A stretch of DNA of 64,000 nucleotides. Origin: Phoronis australis (Eukaryota > Phoronida > Phoronidae). Both the position numbers and the translations under genes were made by a program. Of this stretch, positions 23,801-52,600 are shown piece by piece (the first letter of the stretch is position 1; every line of letters starts with the position of its first letter). The notes under the pieces were generated by a model. That model worked only from the letters and a program-made list of their open reading frames with translations, ran no database searches and was not told where the DNA came from. Location of the stretch: the NCBI GenBank assembly GCA_002633005.1, contig NMRA01000010.1, forward strand, positions 613,252-677,251, given 5' to 3'.

Positions 23801-24099
23801 GATACAGAAAAAAGCTTGGTTTATACGGATACACGGCTTTTCCAGGTTCAATTCCCTTATGAGGGTTTGATTTGACTAGAAAATTAGTGCAGCATTAACG
23901 ATGTAAAACAACATTTGGTCATTTCTAGCATGTGATTGTGGACGTTTTGTCGAGCATGTTGTCGAGTGTTGTGATGTGTCAACCGGCTACAAAAGTACAA
24001 GATGTTGGCTTACGGTCACCGTATTTATTCTGAAAGTACTCACAGTGTGCGACCTTTGACCTCATCATCGCCGTGTTCTCCGTGATTGTGTTGAAACAT
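17728..24099 (-). CDS. TIA1/TIAR-like RNA-binding protein, N-terminal part with first RRM; 3' end not found
   Basis: Exons in coding order: 24099-24044, 20166-20070, 18192-18097, and probably 17825-17728. The phases fit (56+97+96 nt = 83 codons; the fourth exon adds 98 nt). The first exon gives an 18-residue hydrophilic leader. The RRM has RNP2 LYVGSL and RNP1 PYCFVEFSD, plus DPSVTEDFIAYLFGQFG and CKLIHEPGCDPYCF, typical of the first RRM of TIA1, TIAR and Rox8 (splicing and stress-granule proteins). Exon 4 starts KVTVNGPAKEV, in the position of KVNWATTP, but lacks the WAT signature. Donors are all GTGAGT, GTAAGT or GTATGA. No RRM2 or RRM3 exon was recognised down to base 1. It may continue beyond the window, be a divergent single-RRM paralogue, or be decaying. 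Confidence 0.8.
20544..20760 (+). mobile_element. tRNA-derived SINE
   Basis: The 5' part has A-box-like TGGCCTAGTGCGATAGG and B box GGGTTCGAGTCCC (20600-20612) at tRNA spacing, followed by an unrelated AT-rich body with AATAAAGCAC. It lies in intron 1 of the TIA-like gene, antisense to it. The right boundary is uncertain. Confidence 0.65.
21061..21183 (+). repeat. 10-bp minisatellite, about 12 units
   Basis: Units alternate GTGTACATCA, GTGTATATTA and CTGTATATCA with no slippage, so the array keeps a strict 10-base period, also readable as 20 bp. It is in intron 1 of the TIA-like gene. The frame stays open through it only because the unit lacks stops in that frame. Confidence 0.9.
22430..22720. 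promoter_or_regulatory. CpG-rich patch with overlapping CRE and E-box
   Basis: TGACGTCA (22505-22512, full CRE palindrome) runs directly into CACGTG (22511-22516, E-box). Several CGs surround it (CACGCGCAC, AGCGCGTGACG, CGCCGCGAACCGCG) in otherwise CpG-poor DNA. This looks like a promoter or enhancer, either of the candidate exon at 22620 or as an internal element of the TIA-like gene. Confidence 0.45.
22620..22711 (+). CDS. Possible first coding exon of an unrecognised plus-strand gene
   Basis: ATG in a strong context (AAAATGGCT) opens a 92-nt frame, MAPGKRNSPRT then DFHRFVQIILSESSPDL, and ends at a good GTATGT donor. It sits about 100 bp after a CRE/E-box in a CpG-rich patch, as a real 5' exon would. 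The family is not recognised and no second exon was identified. It lies inside, and antisense to, intron 1 of the TIA-like gene. It could be a retrogene remnant or chance. Confidence 0.3.
22905..23055 (+). repeat. Left LTR of the TRIM
   Basis: It contains the perfect 18-bp palindrome AATGGGCAATTGCCCATT at about 22957-22974, then A box TAGCTGAATGG and B box GGCTCGATTCC (two differences from the right copy). Confidence 0.8.
22970..23040 (+). ncRNA. tRNA-like Pol III promoter segment in the left LTR
   Basis: A-box (TAGCTGAATGGTTAGC) and B-box (GGCTCGATTCC) motifs lie about 40 bases apart, as in tRNA genes. A T-arm-like stem is visible, but an acceptor stem pairing both ends is not convincing. 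This is a tRNA-derived segment rather than a functional tRNA. Confidence 0.55.
23292..23450 (+). repeat. Right LTR of the TRIM
   Basis: It carries an extra CTCGCTAA, a shorter palindrome AGGCAATTGCCT, A box TAGCTGAATGG and a perfect consensus B box GGTTCGATCCC. Confidence 0.8.
23368..23436 (+). ncRNA. tRNA-like Pol III promoter segment in the right LTR
   Basis: Same arrangement as the left copy, with a consensus B box GGTTCGATCCC and stronger T-arm pairing (CGGG with CCCG). Confidence 0.55.
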
Positions 24100-24370
24100 C
24101 GGCAAAGATATAAAATTGGTGATCCTAAACGCTTTCAAACGATACGGGAAATAGTTTTCGGAATGGAAATACTAAACCCGATGGTACGCATGTACAATTG
24201 GAATTGTGGGTAAAGTGTTTCCGGTACCACCAGGTGACCGATAGATGTCGACACTGGCACATTCAGGATGGGGCCTTCCTTCCTCACGAACATTTTTTCG
24301 GGAGCTCAATTGATTCCTCATAATCCGCGATTCTTTTCCTAAACAACACCACAATTATTTTTTATGGTAA
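24100..24370 (-). promoter_or_regulatory. Presumed promoter and 5' UTR of the TIA-like gene
   Basis: The 270 bp upstream of the start codon at 24099 are CpG-richer than their surroundings. No TATA box at a fitting distance is evident. Placement rests only on the start codon. Confidence 0.3.
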
Positions 24371-27300
24371 ATTGATTTCTTTTCTTAAGAATACAGGCAC
24401 CGCCTTTGTGTCCGGTGTGCAGCTTATAGCACTAGTAGTGAATGCGGACGGCAGCCAGTTAGCTCGGCCGAACACTGAATTCGCAGTTAAGAATTTGTGG
24501 CCAGCGCACACTCAGAGAATGCAACAAAGGCAAGGAATATTGCGAGACCGGTTTTGTGAGAGCTAAATTAGTCCTATAATTCGCTTTTCGTTTTTAAATA
24601 GATGACGGAAAATTGCAACTTTAAACGGGCCAACACACTGAACGTCGCCTTCGTGCCATTCAATTTACATTGCTGCCCCCTTTAGTCCACCACAACACTG
24701 ACAATGGAAACAAATATTTTTTGTGAATTTTTTAATCATAGTGAGTCATGTACTGTATCTAGTAAATGACACTGAAGCCGGAAAGTGCTGCGATTATAAA
24801 CAATGTACATACCACTCAGGATACTCTTTTCATGAACTGAGGCCTTGATGATGGTCTTGTTCGTCTAGGTAGTGAAGTCAGTGATGGCAAATTTATAAAT
24901 TAAAAAAACACTTCTGGAACTTAATTAATTAAGAGACATACTTCAGGAGCCAATTCTGGGTGAATTAAACCAAACGGTCTTGCAAAATGATAACTAAGCT
25001 GACTCAAAGATAGACCCCCGATTTTAAGAATTATGTTCCCCCAGTCAGTTGGTTTGTTGCAAAGGGCCCCCTGGCCTTTGTAGTGTTCCTAACTTGTGAA
25101 TTGGCCCTCATATAGATCGGCAAATTTAATCGAAATTGCATTCCTCTAGTATACTACAGGCGGCAAAAGTACCTCAACACCGTGAATTGTACTGCACAGT
25201 ACCCCACCGTGACAGACATCTTAAGGCCGTTTAATTTGTTTTGGCTCAACTCACGCCCGTCAAGTCTCAGCAATGACGTCAAAACTGTGTTAGATTTCCC
25301 AGTATCCTATTTGAATCCCCCGGCCCATGGAAAATTGGTCGCTATTATAATGACCAGTTTAAAGAGCGAACGTCAAATCGTTTGAAATTCCTTCAGTTTC
25401 CTTGTTTTGTATGTTTGGATCGGGAAGGGCATGAAAGCCACCTTTTTTGTCTTGTGATTATTATTGATTTGAGTCTTCATAAATAGCCTACAGAACCCTA
25501 GAGTTCTGTTATATAAACTGCATTGCCGTGAGTGACTGATAGAAGTGACGTCACATTTTTACGCGGCTCTTAAGATATCCTATCGCGCATTTGCTCTTGT
25601 CGCCCAACCTCACACTCTCTGAAATGGGTTCAGTTGTTGAGGGATTATTGTTGTTTTATCACGAGTATGCTGTTGTGACTGACTAAATGGTTCATGTGTT
25701 AAATGAAAATAAATATCCGTAAATAAAACAACAAAAATGGATCAGTGATCATTTACGTATACTTATTCTACTTTTCGACACACAAGTGTATCCTTTAGAG
25801 GATCTGGATCGTCTCTTTTAGTTTCGGATTTATTTTCTACGTTATGAAAATATACTTACGAGTCGTATACATATAATATGGGCGTTTGTGCGTGGGTCAA
25901 GAAAAAATAAAACTTTAAGGTCACTATGTAAGTCTAAAACCCGAAAAATTCTCCGGACATGCTTTGGCTAACTTTCACACATTATGACTGATGCCCTGCT
26001 CCTCAAAACCCTCTCTAGAAATCATTTTTAAAATGTTCCAATTTTGAAAGAGAAACTGCTAAAATAGGACTTCTTAACTACAATTGTTAAGAAAAACAAA
26101 TGGTAGTCGAGAAAATTACAATATTTTGAAATCACGGGGTGATAAGGGTGTGAAACATCTGTTCTATTTACTGGATGAAAACCGTAGTTTTCGGATTACG
26201 AATCTTGAAAAAAATACCCGAAGTGTTTTCTTTATATTTAATTTTAGTGACTTGCAAACCAATGAGCCTGCAGCGCGTTTTATTCAAGACCAGACATTCG
26301 TGAGTCGGTTGGTAACGTTTGGTCCTACTACCAAACGCTATATCTAAGTATGGTAATGAACACCATATCTGGAGCCGTGTCTATACACTGTAGGATTGTG
26401 AGCTAGACTTCGTACACCATAGCAGTTTAACGCTAGGGTCAACGTAAGGATTAATAAATCATAACACATGAACCATAAAATAACCGAGGACAGATAAATA
26501 GACACCGATCTTTAGTTCGTTCTAAAGCAGACAACAAAACGTCAAAATTAATTTTGAGTTCGGATGGTGTGAAGATTTGACCACAAATAAATAATACGAG
26601 GACGCATCATGCTGTGATGAAAACGTGCTACGGGCTTTGCAGCGACATCTGTTTTTTAATTGGGTCAGTGCTCAAAAACCGTTATTCAACCTAGACCTAA
26701 GAAAATCAGTATTGAGGGGACTTCCCTATGCAAATCTGGTACGTGTATTTGGGAGCTTGTATTTTTTGGATAAAAGGTCGAATACAATAATATATCTACG
26801 TCCAGACATACCGTTTGGCAGCTTGAAATTTTTGGGTCCTGGCACATAAACCGATATGTGCCACTTTGAGGCTTGGGAAGGAAGCTGACCTATACCTAAA
26901 CCACTGCAATAGCCAATTCCCAGGAGATTATTAACAAAAGAGAACCTTTTAAATGATTGCATGTAAGAGAATGGAATTCTTGGTTTTAAATTTTTGGTTA
27001 CACCGTAATTGACACAGAACTCTGTTCTATTTTGACAGAGCTGAGTCACCTGTGACAGCAAGTCAGCGACAGAGTGATGGCCAAGCACACCACTCTACTG
27101 TAGATCGGACAGAGATCAACACCAGGTTGCAAGAAATTTATGCTGCTGCAGTATTAATATTTCCACTGTCAGGATGTTGGACCTTAAACTAAACTTGTCA
27201 ATACTGGTCTCTAAGGGCTTTACACTTTTTTACCATTAATAAAATACATTTTGATAACATGTACGAGTATTTAATGACAAATAGCATACACACGTGAATG

Positions 27301-27704
27301 GAAAACAATACAATAACAACTACAGTACGACATTCGGAAATGTTCACACAGTTCATCACATCACCCAACCCTTCACAATTGTACAGGTCTTTTTAGAAGA
27401 TTTAACATCTGATAGTAGTCACAATACATCTAAGTGAACACTCATCTGTCAGTCACTGTAGTCTAACTGTCGACATGTGAATCTAACTGGGATCCTAGAA
27501 CACGCTGTGGATTTGGGTTAGTGTTGTTCACAAAACAGGCGTCCTCTGGTAGTTGCAAGTTAAACCATTTCTATGATAAATGAGTGATTTCTGAAAACAA
27601 TGAATAAATCCTAGCTAAATGATCAAAATATGCTTTTACCAAGACAAATAGTACATGTTCCAACTGCTTGTTAAATAACGCACATTGTTAGCTCGGTTAT
27701 TCAA
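24371..27704. other. Intergenic region between the TIA-like gene and tankyrase
   Basis: No exon is supported. Two small perfect hairpins occur, CGTTTGGT/ACCAAACG near 26317 and TGGCACATA/TATGTGCCA near 26837, possibly edges of an old element. Open frames at 25182, 26084 and 26625 show no recognised domain. Confidence 0.5.
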
Positions 27705-27710
27705 TTTATT
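27705..27710 (-). terminator. Candidate polyadenylation signal of tankyrase
   Basis: AATAAA on the minus strand (TTTATT on plus). It is the first canonical hexamer seen after the stop codon. Cleavage would follow some 10-30 bases lower. Cleavage itself cannot be seen from DNA. Confidence 0.4.
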
Positions 27711-28643
27711 CACATTCTTATGGTCTTTAATCTGCTCTGAACCACACAGCCTTCCCTTACTCACTTCAGAGCACATACCATGTTTTTCTATTCCAGCTGA
27801 CAACATATAACAATTGTTCGTGAAGTGAAAGTGGCCATGGCAACCCTTCTCTTAATCCGTACAAATCTATACCTTTTAATAGGTATTTGCTGTGTGGATA
27901 ACTAGAAGAGTATTCATGTATTCGAATGGAAGTGTACAAATCATACTAACTATAAGCAGATTTCTCAACATTTCAACGAACTGCATGAATTATTACAGTG
28001 TACAAATTAACAGAGGAATTACCGTACTCAATTTTTAAGATGTTTACATCCCTTTGTCTGCAACTGCATCCCACACATGCAAAAGCAACAATCTACACAA
28101 CTGACAGAAAACAAATCACAGGTAAACAGCTACAAATCTGTACAACTCAGTAATAATACAGATTTTGAACAAACTCTATCATAATTCTTAAACAGAAAAG
28201 AAATACCTTTGGAAAACTAACAACATTGTGTGTCTCAACCAAGTCAATAGACCAACCTTATGTCATTGTGCCTTTGTATACGATTCATTAAACCAAAATG
28301 AGTCCAATGCCCATGCAAACATATCGTGATATTACTCATATTGAGTTGAGGCTTAAGGAAAAACTAAAAAATGGCTAAAAGGCTGGTCAGTTTAGAAAGC
28401 ATTTTGTACAGGTTTAGACGGCATAAATTGTAGCATCAAACAGTTACTGTAGTGATAAAATAGAGTCTGGCCCAATTCAATAATGAGTGCAACAAGATCC
28501 AAATCTTGTTCAAATGCATAAATGCCATCTAGCCCATCAAACTACCTGCATCACGACGCGTACTGTAATTTGAAGCATTATGCCACTGATACATACAGAG
28601 TACACCCTACATCCACTCTCAACTGAACACAGCTTGCTCTTCC

Positions 28644-28715
28644 ATAACCATTACACAGTGTAAATATATAACCATTACACAGTGTAAATATATAACCATT
28701 ACACAGTGTAAATAT
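28644..28715 (-). repeat. Three tandem 24-bp units in the tankyrase 3' UTR
   Basis: Three near-identical head-to-tail copies start at 28644, 28668 and 28692. Each contains TTACACAGTGTAA, a 6-bp inverted repeat around one base, and on the transcribed (minus) strand each gives an AUUUA pentamer next to the hairpin. The repeats are therefore likely part of the mature mRNA. Confidence 0.85.
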
Positions 28716-28984
28716 ATTTTCATCCACTCTTCAGTGCCAATAGGGCAGTGTAAAATCATTGTCACATCTTATGTACTTCTCGCTCACAACTTTCTACTGT
28801 TTAAAGACACCGCGTCCCCTACACGATACTACTCTAAGAACAAAACATTACATACACATAAATACTAGACAGTCGTTGCAAACATTGATAGATGACTGAC
28901 TACAAGAATCAACAGGTTGAGCACAGTCTGGTACAGATGGATGGCTCGAGTCCCCAACTTTACAGATCAGGAAGATGCAATCTT

Positions 28985-46318
<17,334 letters not shown>

Positions 46319-46629
46319 TTTGTTTTTGATCTCGCTATTTTCCGTTAATTTCCGTCAGATGTTCGGAAAACAAAACACACCACGATAACGAAAAAATAAA
46401 ATTTACTCACATTGTAAAAGTGAATTATTACTGATTACTTAAACATGATAAACTTAACTAAAAATTAACCTTTCCCATAATGTCCTTTTGAAGGTATATT
46501 TCAATGCAATTTTCTTTAGATTAAGTAATTTTGCGATCGTCATTCGATATGGCGGGAATTTTGCAGGTTGTTGTGATTTAAAGGGTCCTTTTTCTTTATT
46601 CTTACACTTAGTAGGGAGTTAAATCGACA
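46319..46629. promoter_or_regulatory. Shared divergent promoter of tankyrase and GINS4
   Basis: Only 311 bp separate the tankyrase start codon (minus) from the GINS4 start codon (plus), so both 5' UTRs and both start sites must fit here. GGCGGGAA at 46551-46558 matches the E2F consensus (reverse of TTTCCCGCC) and lies 72 bp before the GINS4 ATG, which suits a replication gene. No TATA box is evident. Confidence 0.75.
46551..46558 (+). promoter_or_regulatory. E2F-like site upstream of GINS4
   Basis: GGCGGGAA matches the core of the E2F/DP binding site. GINS genes are S-phase genes commonly controlled by E2F, so the position is meaningful, but one eight-base match is weak evidence by itself. 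Confidence 0.5.
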
Positions 46630-49600
46630 ATGGATGAGCTGAGTGGGGAAGCAGAACTTTTTGACAGTGGCAGCGATGAAGATGCTGAAGAACTAACCGC
46701 TGCTGAAGTTCTGAAGAGACTCGAAGATGTAAGTTATGAGTAGGCTAGTAGATACACGTCACTCACGGGGTGAGATTAATACAGGAACTCATAGTGATAC
46801 TGGGCACTGGTCGGATAAAGCGGACCCTGATTTTGAGAACCAGTTTCATCCACTGAATAATGGGCCCGTTATTCAGTGATTGCCTGGTTCTCAAAATCAG
46901 GTACCGCCCTATCTGACAAGTGCCCTGATACTGATAAGGAGGACTGTAAAGTGTAGCCCCTGGCCCTGTATTAATATTGTCAGCCGAGGGGATACGTGTT
47001 GCCGGTGGCTTGTAGCCTTATAGAGAGTGGCTCTAGAGACGGTGGTACTCCCATAGGGCCTTCATACACTGGAAGCTTTTCGGCGAATTATGCCTCACAC
47101 TGATTAAACCATCAAAGTCACATGGCTGTAAATTTTTTGTGCATAGAATTACACCTTAGGAGGCCGCCGATGTCTTTAATTCCTTCCTACTCTATCAGTT
47201 ACTCCTGTAATCAAACTTTTTTTCAAGCAGTCCTTCGTTCAGTTTCCCAAATCGGTAACTGGCCATTTTTACACTGCTCGCGCCAGGGGATATAACGTTA
47301 TTATATTGTTTTTCAATTTAACAGCTTTAAGGGGCAATGTGAGTTTCGGTTGGCTCCCAGATTTTGCATCTGCCCTTGCGGTCGTTAGCTCATGTTGATA
47401 TGTTTTGTGATGAAGAGACAAGCAGAACTACCTGGGCGGTGCGACATTTCAAGGTCTATGGGAGCTTAAGGCACAGTGGTCCCTAACTATATTTTGATGA
47501 TAGTCTTCACGCAGCCAGCTGACTGGCTAAGTTCTGAGCTGCTTAATACTATATAAGTTATGTTATATTTTGTTGACAAATGAAGAGAGGTATTTGAAAG
47601 AAATCAATTACACAAGTATTTGTTTAAGTTGGAAGGATTTAAAGACAACGACAGCCTCCTAAAGTGTCCCTCTTTGCTTGAAAGATACTACCTTGTAGCA
47701 ACTTAACGAGCCAGTGGTTTAGCCAGTGGAACATAATTTGACGTGCTGAGACAAGGGATGGAAACACTGTCTAATAATCTGCGATACACCAACTCAGACC
47801 TGAAGTTGCTGATTATCAGAGTACTTTAGAATAGATTCTGTGTAAGAAAAATCAGAAGAAGAAATCCCAGGTGTTGTGGCAAAATACTAGTCGGGCGTGA
47901 TAGTACCAAGAAAATCATATTTATGTTGGTATTTACAGGACCTTGTTATATTTCTCTTCATTTTACCTTCTGAAAGAACGACAATCAACCTCTGCCATCT
48001 TGTGCATCATATTAAAATTAGTAGTCATCTGAATTCTAGCCAATGCGAATCCAGGTAAATGTTGGCTTCTTTTATTTCACACAGACTTATACCCCTTTTA
48101 AGAACAAAATTAATACAGGCTATAACTGTTGGTTTTATTGGTTCGTACTCAGGCCTGGCTGAATGAGAAGTTTTCCCCCGAGCTTCTGGAAAATAAGATG
48201 GAGGTGGTCGATTGTATGCTTCAACAGCTCGAATTGATGGAGCAGAACATACGGCAGGCAAAGAAAGGAGATTTCAAACTGAGCATTCACAGAATGGAGG
48301 CGAGTACTCTTGTAATAAATCAGCGTTCGCATGTCATGCTTGTAAGTGCCAGTTCTTTCGACATTTAAAGTGGTAAACTAAAAAACCTAGTGGGCAAATT
48401 TGACAAGTATTCTTGGATGCACAGTGTAATGTTCTTTGCCTGTACTACTCTAACTTAAAAGGCCGGACATTTTAAAAAATTTGGTCAGTCGTTCAGCTGG
48501 TAATAGTCGCTCACGGGATCTCGCATTTTGAAAACCAGTTTCTCCACTGAATAATGGGCATCAAACTAGTTCTCAATATCTGAGACCCCTGCAAGTGACC
48601 GTTGCCTTGCAGTCTCTGTATTTCCTCTGCAACGAGAGAGTTCCATTCGAGATGGGGCTATTATCTATTATCACAAATTGGAGATTAGAAATGAAATGGC
48701 AGTGAAAATGATTAGCACTGTCAAATGACTTGCACATGTTATATTAATGGTCACATGACATCCCTTAAAGTAAACCCCTATTAATGGTACAGGCTGAGAC
48801 TCTACAGGTAAAATAATTGATGTAGATTTTATGCTTAAGGTCACACCTCATCTCGTATACAAAAAGTATATGTAATGGGTACACACTGGAGAAACAAACA
48901 TAAAATGTATATACTGCTGGAAGTGCGTTTTATACACTGTACCATATTTTAGTTTCAGAAAAAACAGTAATTCATTATCCAAGAACATTTCAAATCTTGA
49001 ATATTTTTCAGTCAAGTTTCAAAAGCTTTCACCAAACATGCATGACGCTTGTTCATTTTGATATCAAAATAACATGTTTCTACAATTGTGTGAGCTGTCG
49101 GGTTGTCTTCCTTGTTTTGTATTATTTGTTAAAGTATTCTCTATCAAGTCTTTTGGCAAATTGTGTGACGTGTATAATTTTGAAGTGAACTTGTAACTGA
49201 AGCTGTTATTTTGAACTTTTTAGTGTTTTGTTACACTGAAGTAATCTTTGAGTTTGTTGTAATTTCAGATTGACCGAATCAGATTCATCTTGAGTAGTTA
49301 TTTACGGATAAGATTAAAAAAGGTAATGAAGACTTTTAGCTTTCTGTGCTTTCTAAGCTTTTTCTGTTTTATTTTTACTGAATGGTCTGAAAAGGTCTTT
49401 TTCAAGTGTAGGTAGTTAAAGTTGTGGCCAATAGATGTCCTTAAGAATCCAACTGAAGGGCTTTTGAAATGATTTTCCACTTCTGACTTAAAACTGTAGT
49501 GTAAAAATCTTTTTTAATTTATGTGGGTTACTAATATCTTGAAACAGAAGATATTAAACACTGCACATTAGTACGACGTGATGTGAGGTTGAACATGTAA

Positions 49601-52600
49601 GTCATTTTTATGAAAAGTAAAACTGAAAAAATATAAAACTGAAAAAGTGATAAAAAACTCTACACTCCCATCTGTGTTTTATATCTTTGGAAAACAGTTT
49701 GACAACTGTTCTTAATAATTGACATTTTCAAAACCATGCTAAATTTACTGTTTTGATAGACCTCATAAAAAAGTACTTCAATCTTGAGGGCCGATTTTCG
49801 TATTCCAACTGATGTTTTCCACCAACATTTTACTGACATTTGCATGTTTAAGCCCATACGCTTGTACATATTTTTCTTAAAAGGGTACTAAACCTTGTCT
49901 TGAGGATTTAACCCAATCATCATTTTGTCACCTGCTGGTGCAGCCATTGGGGTCAGTTTTGGAAAGATAAAATCGGGAATTAGCTATAGGCTCATACTCC
50001 CTTAATACTCCCCATGCCAAGGATTGGATATCATGGTTCTTGGTGGGTGGTCTTTTCCCACAGTTGCCGTGTAATTTGCTGAAAGTGTAGGTCACGCTTG
50101 CCCCTTTAGAAGACTTTGAAAGGAGTTTTCAAATTTTCTTCCAAACCTTTCAGGGTTGTCGAGGGTTACATAGCATTATTTTGTTTCAGACAATTGGATG
50201 GGAACGTCGTTTTTGATATTTGTTAATGGCCTAAAACCGGGTTTTGTATCCTTTCAAATTATGTGTTTTTTTCAAGTAATTCTGAATCTTCACTTACGTG
50301 CTATTTTTAAAATTCTTCCTTGATTTAAAATGGGCCTAAATTTAGATGTAGGGACAGCCTTGTATAAAAGTGTGTCAGTCAAAATGCATGCATTCAGAGT
50401 AGAAAATTAAAAGATCACATGCCTGTCTCTAACTCTGACCTCAGTTTACGCTTTCTTTTGAAAATGATCATTATTATAGATAATCCCTTAGTTGTCTGCG
50501 AAGAGTTAATCATGTATAAGCAGCACGAACTTTGTAAAAGCCCCTTGATATGACTGCATGTTAGAACGACCTTGGATGTCTGACATCTGCTGTGTCTACC
50601 TGACCAGGATCAAGTATGATGTCGGAACAAATCAGATTAATTGCACACTGCTTTCTGTGTCTTGTAAACTCTAGCGTGTTTCAGCTTCATGGCATATCAG
50701 ATGAATAAATATATTTATTAAATGATTTGGACTGATTACGAAATAATAACGTCATATTTTGAAGTAAAACATTATCCATATTGATCGCTCATACGTCCAT
50801 TCATTGCTACTATGGTAACAAAATGTTAATTCCTTTTAAAATATTTCTGTGAAGTAGTGCATCTCTCATTATGACTGTATCCTGGCTTCTCCTTGTTCAC
50901 AAGTCTGTACTTTACCACTGCACCACTAGCACACCAATGAAAGTTTTCTAAGCGTTTTCATGTCATCCGGATTCTGATGTCACATGTATTTTTAAATAAC
51001 CATAAGATAGAAACCACCAGATGAATGCAAACTTCCATCAAGACCTTGTTGTTCCCACCGTCACGCTACTCTGCAAATAGTGGGTTTTCAAAGGCTAAAA
51101 TGTTGCCCCCCAAAAATGTGATAATGACCTTGGCCCCTACATTTTTGGGGGCTGAAAACCAACATATTGACCTTGGCTTACGCCAAAAATTGTATCATAT
51201 CGGATGAATTCTTTTAGGCCTCTTTTATTCAAAAACAAAAGCAGGTTGTGTCTATTTTTCCACTGGCCTGGGAGCACATGAAACGCTTAACACATTCCAG
51301 GTCATTTAACGTGAAACCTTGTAATAAACACACTTTTAATGCAAGCCAACTAAAACTACAGACCAGTTTAGTGAAAACTGTATATCCCTCTTTCAACATT
51401 CTAAATTCTGAAAATAGATATGATTTTGATAAAGAATTTTTCATTCAAATTTGGAATTTCTAATTATGTACAAATGAAGTAGCCATCACAGTTGAATGGT
51501 TCTAAACTTAAAAAGTTCAAAATGCAGAACACATCCAGAGCTGTAATTTACAAAATATTTCTTTATATTAAAATTAAAATTCCATTTCACTGAAATCTCG
51601 ATTCATGAAACAATGTCTGTATTCTAAGCTTGTGATAACAATGGAAAGTGTGCCTTCAAGTTAATTATGGATACACTGAATCCTGTCACTATGTTTGGGT
51701 GGATGGTGGAGGGTGTCATGGTCAAACGTGACTATTGTGCTCTGTCCTTTATTTCAGCCTGGGCGCATGTCTGATTCATGGCTTATCCATGATTTTAAAT
51801 GCCCTTCTGTGTGATAACCCACTTTTCTGTCAAGGCTGCCAGGTCGCCTGTCTGCAAATTAAATTTTCCATTAGGTATGTCATAGGTGAAGAGCAGTAGT
51901 ATTAATATGAGTGGACAAAACCTGTGTTAATGATTAGAAGGAGACATGGTTTTAAAAAGTAACAAAACAAAGTAAGTGATTATTGGGTTGAATCTAATTA
52001 TACTACAATGAAAATATTAATGTCAAGCATATTTGTTGGTAATAAGATACAGAACAAAAAACAAAAATACAGGAAAAATTATTATTTTTGTAAGACTTAT
52101 GTAAGCTGTCATGTCGGCAACATAGAAATGAGCATTTAGTCTTTGTTATAATGAAAATTCTAAGGTGTCTGATATATGAATTATTTTCTTATCACAAATA
52201 ATGAAATTATGAATTTTACCTATTTCTGGTAAATTTTATGTGAATTTTATGGAAGCCGTCACAATTTCGTTTCCTTTATCCTTGAGGCTGTGAGTGATAA
52301 TAACTACACTCCTTGAAAAGCTTCATTGGTGAAGTGGAATTAATCTACTCTGGTCAGGTTGTGGCATTAGTGTTGAAACATTAAAGTTTATGTGAAAACT
52401 GAAAAGAAAAGAAACAAAAATAAAACACCAGGTCCTAGTTTTACCTTTAAAGAGATGAGCACAATGAGCGACTCGATATTTACGCGGTGGTTCTCAGGAA
52501 TAAAAGTCCTTCTTTTTAACATTTGAATAGATCGAGAGCAGAAGGTAATTCATCAGCATAAGGGCGTCCATGTGATAAGAGACCCACGTGATTTGCCTGA

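Larger units (their letters stand above)
27705..28984 (-). other. TNKS: Tankyrase 3' untranslated region (probable extent)
   Basis: This lies downstream of the TGA at 28985-28987 (minus strand). The first AATAAA on the minus strand is at 27705-27710, which would give a 3' UTR of about 1.3 kb; ATTAAA also occurs nearby, so the end is inferred. The UTR holds three tandem copies of a 24-bp unit (28644-28715). No other open frame in this stretch looks coding. Confidence 0.4.

Noticed and set aside
28644-28715. CRISPR-like array
   Set aside because: The units are contiguous tandem repeats without unique spacers, in an animal mRNA 3' UTR.
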